From Hyphomicrobiales bacterium (GTDB taxonomy: Bacteria; Pseudomonadota; Alphaproteobacteria; Rhizobiales; Beijerinckiaceae): DNA of 6,605 nucleotides. Shown here in pieces: positions 5,581-6,605 of this stretch (position 1 is its first letter; each line of letters begins with the position of its first letter). Below the pieces are notes generated by a model. The model ran no database searches. It was given only the letters and a program-made list of their open reading frames with translations, and was not told the DNA's origin. Made by a program: the position numbers and the translations under genes. Location of the stretch: the NCBI GenBank assembly GCA_003567055.1, contig PXAW01000177.1, positions 1-6,605 of the forward strand, written 5' to 3'.

Positions 5581-6309
5581 TTGAACGAAGCATCCATGAC
5601 GGGCGAAGCCGCACAGGCCGGTTTATCCGAGGGGGCCGGACGGGCGCAGGACGTCTATGACAGATTGCGCGACGATCTTCTGGCGCTGCGTCTGGTGCCG
5701 GGCGAGCGGCTCTCCGAGCGCAATCTCGAGCGCCGGCTCGGCGCCTCGCGCACGCCGATCCGCGAGGCGCTGATGCGGCTCGAAGGGGAGGGGCTGGTGC
5801 AACGCGGGGAGGGCGGATTGCGTGTGGCGCCGCTCGATCTGGACGAGTTGCTCGAAGTCTTCGAATTGCGCATCGAGACGGAGGCGCTCGCCGTGCGGCT
5901 CGCCTGCACCCGCGCCGATCACGCCCGGCTCGATGCGTTGCAGGCACGCATGGACGGCGTCCTCGCCGATCCGACGCCCGATGCCTGGTACGCGATCGGC
6001 ACCGATTACCACATCGAACTCGCCGCATTGTCCGGCAATCGCTTCGTGCATCGCAGCGTACGCGACGCCGTCACCCGCATCGCCCGCGCGCGCTGGTTGA
6101 TGGCGAGCTCCGAATCAGGGCGCCGCGCCGCCCATCGCGAACACAGCGCCATCGTGGCGATGATCCGCGAGAACCGCCCCGACGAGGCCGAGGCGGCGAT
6201 CCGTGTGCATATCGGCATCGTGCGCGACAGCCTCGTCGCCGCCATGCGCGAGGAGCATCGCGGCTGGAAGGCGCGGGGCGTGCAGATGGTGGTGTCGGCC
6301 CAGCGTTGA
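5581..6309 (+). CDS. GntR-family transcriptional regulator with FCD ligand-binding domain
   Basis: This 242-residue protein is a DNA-binding regulator of the FadR/FCD group. The N-terminal winged helix-turn-helix spans about residues 22-85, with LVPGERLSERNLERRLGAS (38-56) and the recognition-helix signature RTPIREALMRLEGEGLV (57-73). The C-terminal all-helical FCD domain (about 88-225) includes ELRIETEALAVRLA, YHIELAALSGN with H144, and later H188 and H210, which match FCD histidines that commonly bind a metal and the acid effector. The acidic residue usually four places before the first histidine is glycine (G140) here, with D142 nearby. The start is uncertain: TTG at 5581 has a good ribosome site, while ATG at 5596 would remove five residues. 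Its divergent position and the palindromes at 5512-5536 suggest that it controls the adjacent catabolic operon and itself, probably with an organic acid or CoA ester as effector (inference). Confidence 0.93.
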   Translation: MNEASMTGEAAQAGLSEGAGRAQDVYDRLRDDLLALRLVPGERLSERNLERRLGASRTPIREALMRLEGEGLVQRGEGGLRVAPLDLDELLEVFELRIETEALAVRLACTRADHARLDALQARMDGVLADPTPDAWYAIGTDYHIELAALSGNRFVHRSVRDAVTRIARARWLMASSESGRRAAHREHSAIVAMIRENRPDEAEAAIRVHIGIVRDSLVAAMREEHRGWKARGVQMVVSAQR

Positions 6310-6311
6310 TT

Positions 6312-6339
6312 CCGCGCGCAGCCTGACATGGCCGCGCGG
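6312..6339. terminator. Inverted repeat after the gntR stop, possible terminator
   Basis: CCGCGCG (6312-6318) pairs with CGCGCGG (6333-6339). An inner GCC/GGC pairing (6321-6323 with 6330-6332) extends the stem to about 10 bp with a 2-base bulge and a 6-base loop. It begins 2 bases after the gntR stop and lies between convergent genes. No T run follows on either strand, so termination strength is uncertain. Confidence 0.45.
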
Positions 6340-6356
6340 GACGATTGTCTGCGCTT

Positions 6357-6370
6357 GCCGCCGAAGCGGC
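6357..6370 (-). terminator. Compact UUCG-tetraloop hairpin after the OmpA-family gene
   Basis: On the minus strand, GCCGC-TTCG-GCGGC forms a 5-bp GC stem closed by the very stable C(UUCG)G tetraloop, beginning 1 base after the stop codon at 6372. No T run follows. It is likely a 3'-end stabiliser or part of a terminator for the gene on its right. Confidence 0.5.
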
Positions 6371-6371
6371 A

Positions 6372-6605
6372 TCAGCCGCGCGGGCCCTGCGCGATCAGCG
6401 GCGTGATGCGCCGGATGGTGACGCGGCGGTTGCGCCGTTCCGCAGCCTGGGTATCGATCTTGAGGTATTCCTCGCCATAACCCTGGGTCACCAGATTTTC
6501 CGGCGGCACGTCGTAGAACCGGGTGAGGATATAGGCGACGCTCTCCGCGCGGCGATCCGATAGCGACAGATTGTCGATGGCGCGCCCGATCGCGTCGGTA
6601 TGGCC
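6372..6605 (-). CDS. OmpA-family C-terminal peptidoglycan-binding domain, C-terminal fragment
   Basis: The last 77 residues of a protein ending in an OmpA/MotB-type domain are visible; its N-terminus lies beyond 6605. The fragment opens with GHTDAIG, whose aspartate is the family residue that contacts diaminopimelate. It continues with LSLSDRRAESVAYILTRF, the LVTQGYGEEY segment, and ends with AAERRNRRVTIRRI, where the arginine of NRRV is the second conserved contact. Such domains anchor an outer-membrane or lipoprotein partner to peptidoglycan. Without the N-terminus it cannot be told whether this is a porin, a Pal-like lipoprotein or another OmpA-domain protein. It is convergent with gntR and is probably unrelated to the catabolic operon. 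Confidence 0.92.
   Translation of the reverse strand, partial: GHTDAIGRAIDNLSLSDRRAESVAYILTRFYDVPPENLVTQGYGEEYLKIDTQAAERRNRRVTIRRITPLIAQGPRG

Noticed and set aside
3152..5660. Two long plus-strand open frames (440 and 483 codons) opposite the enzyme genes
   Set aside because: They are antisense to clearly recognised genes, are rich in Arg/Ala/Gly/His as expected from GC-rich reverse frames, overlap each other, and show no domain.
1..6605. Mobile elements, CRISPR arrays, tRNA genes, toxin-antitoxin or phage genes
   Set aside because: No transposase, repeat array, tRNA-like fold or such protein was recognised; all the space is taken by metabolic, transport and regulatory genes.

Overview
This is a GC-rich, gene-dense bacterial window. 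The DctPQM TRAP transporter, the codon choice (strong GC at third positions) and the C-terminal OmpA-like domain suggest a proteobacterium, most likely an alphaproteobacterium. That placement is an inference; nothing here fixes a genus.

Layout. One co-directional minus-strand cluster fills about 1-5399. In transcription order it encodes an HMG-CoA-lyase-family enzyme (5399-4431), a class III (CaiB/BaiF) CoA-transferase (4426-3254), a TRAP solute-binding protein DctP (3132-2128), a TRAP small permease DctQ (2055-1522), a TRAP large permease DctM (1546-257), and the N-terminal part of a short-chain dehydrogenase (260 to beyond position 1). Gaps are 4 bp (lyase/transferase), 121 bp (transferase/dctP) and 72 bp holding a perfect 9-bp hairpin (dctP/dctQ). 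dctQ/dctM overlap by 25 bp and dctM/SDR by 4 bp (ATGA). A GntR/FCD regulator (5581-6309, plus strand) is divergent. It faces a convergent OmpA-family gene whose 3' end lies at 6605-6372.

How it works together (inference). The TRAP system imports an organic acid, the transferase makes its CoA thioester, and the lyase cleaves a 3-hydroxy-3-methyl-acyl-CoA-type intermediate into acetyl-CoA plus an oxo acid. Human SUGCT and HMGCL carry out this pair of reactions on 3-hydroxy-3-methylglutarate. Chloroflexus uses the same enzyme families on citramalate. The best substrate guesses are therefore 3-hydroxy-3-methylglutarate or citramalate/itaconate-type C5-C6 acids. The SDR may oxidise or reduce a precursor or product.

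Regulation (inference). Two 12-bp palindromic units in tandem (5512-5536) lie in the divergent intergenic region and overlap a plausible minus-strand -10. They are the obvious candidate operator for the GntR protein. A strong hairpin followed by a T-rich run lies between this site and the lyase gene.

There is no sign of mobile elements, CRISPR arrays, tRNA or rRNA. The window is best described as a small, self-contained catabolic cluster whose substrate is not settled by sequence alone.
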